A DNA stretch of 14,080 nt from SLST01 sp046538735. Lineage in GTDB: Bacteria > Spirochaetota > Spirochaetia > DSM-27196 > SLST01. The DNA is taken from the NCBI GenBank assembly GCA_046538735.1, contig JBKHII010000068.1:1-14080 (forward strand), given 5' to 3'. The translations under genes and the position numbers were made by a program. The notes below the pieces were generated by a model. That model was not told the DNA's origin. It saw nothing but the letters and a program-made list of their open reading frames with translations, and searched no databases. Numbering within the stretch: the first letter of the stretch is position 1; every line of letters starts with the position of its first letter. Shown piece after piece: positions 14,000 through 14,080 of the stretch.

Positions 14000-14080
14000 G
14001 GGCTGAACACAAAATGTGGGGTATTTGGGGTGGATCGACGGTCACTCGCGCGGCCAAACCAAGAGAAGTGTCAGGAACCT

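Noticed and set aside
14014..14080. Plus-strand ATG frame open to the window end (22 codons)
   Set aside because: Too short to judge, with no ribosome site, and it starts within the upstream region of nrdJ.
14000..14080. Possible cobalamin riboswitch or NrdR box upstream of nrdJ
   Set aside because: I looked for the B12-box and for ACAC-N8-GTGT pairs and saw neither; the visible sequence is also too short for a full riboswitch.

Overview
The window comes from a GC-rich bacterial chromosome with dense, short-spaced genes. It holds ten complete protein genes and one partial one. I see no RNA gene, insertion sequence, CRISPR array, phage or plasmid gene. A transmembrane chemotaxis receptor points to a motile, free-living cell, and an adenosylcobalamin-dependent (class II) ribonucleotide reductase shows that it makes deoxyribonucleotides without needing oxygen. 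I cannot name the phylum from the sequence. No intergenic gap exceeds about 140 bases.

Layout. Minus strand, 3593 down to 1: a GNAT acetyltransferase, a DUF2239 protein, a methyl-accepting chemotaxis protein, then the first 31 codons of a membrane protein that leaves the window. Plus strand, 3715-6465: an AlkA-type HhH-GPD DNA glycosylase, then a GH127 (beta-L-arabinofuranosidase family) enzyme with all catalytic and zinc residues. Minus strand, 8430 down to 6480: a hypothetical membrane-anchored protein, then ammonia-dependent asparagine synthetase (asnA). Plus strand, 8520-11666: a DUF72 protein, an MFS transporter whose start overlaps the DUF72 stop by four bases, and an NAD(P)-dependent sugar epimerase-like protein. 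Minus strand, 13942 down to 11663: class II ribonucleotide reductase (nrdJ) with an N-terminal ATP-cone.

How the genes may work together. They look mostly like housekeeping and lone accessory genes, not one pathway. GH127, the MFS transporter and the epimerase could all act on plant-type sugars, but they sit in separate transcription units, so that link is only inference. The firmest local pairing is DUF72-MFS, which share a GTGA stop/start.

The most interesting signals are regulatory. Four genes (DUF2239, asnA, the hypothetical protein, DUF72) lack a Shine-Dalgarno site and instead have a TANNNT -10-like hexamer ending 6-8 bases before the start codon, the arrangement expected for leaderless mRNAs. 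The other complete genes have clear Shine-Dalgarno sites. Several promoters overlap inverted repeats, notably DUF2239, whose protein has a stretch resembling a ribbon-helix-helix DNA-binding fold, and GNAT, whose start region lies in a nested dyad. I found no convincing new multi-gene system; these regulatory features are the leads worth following.
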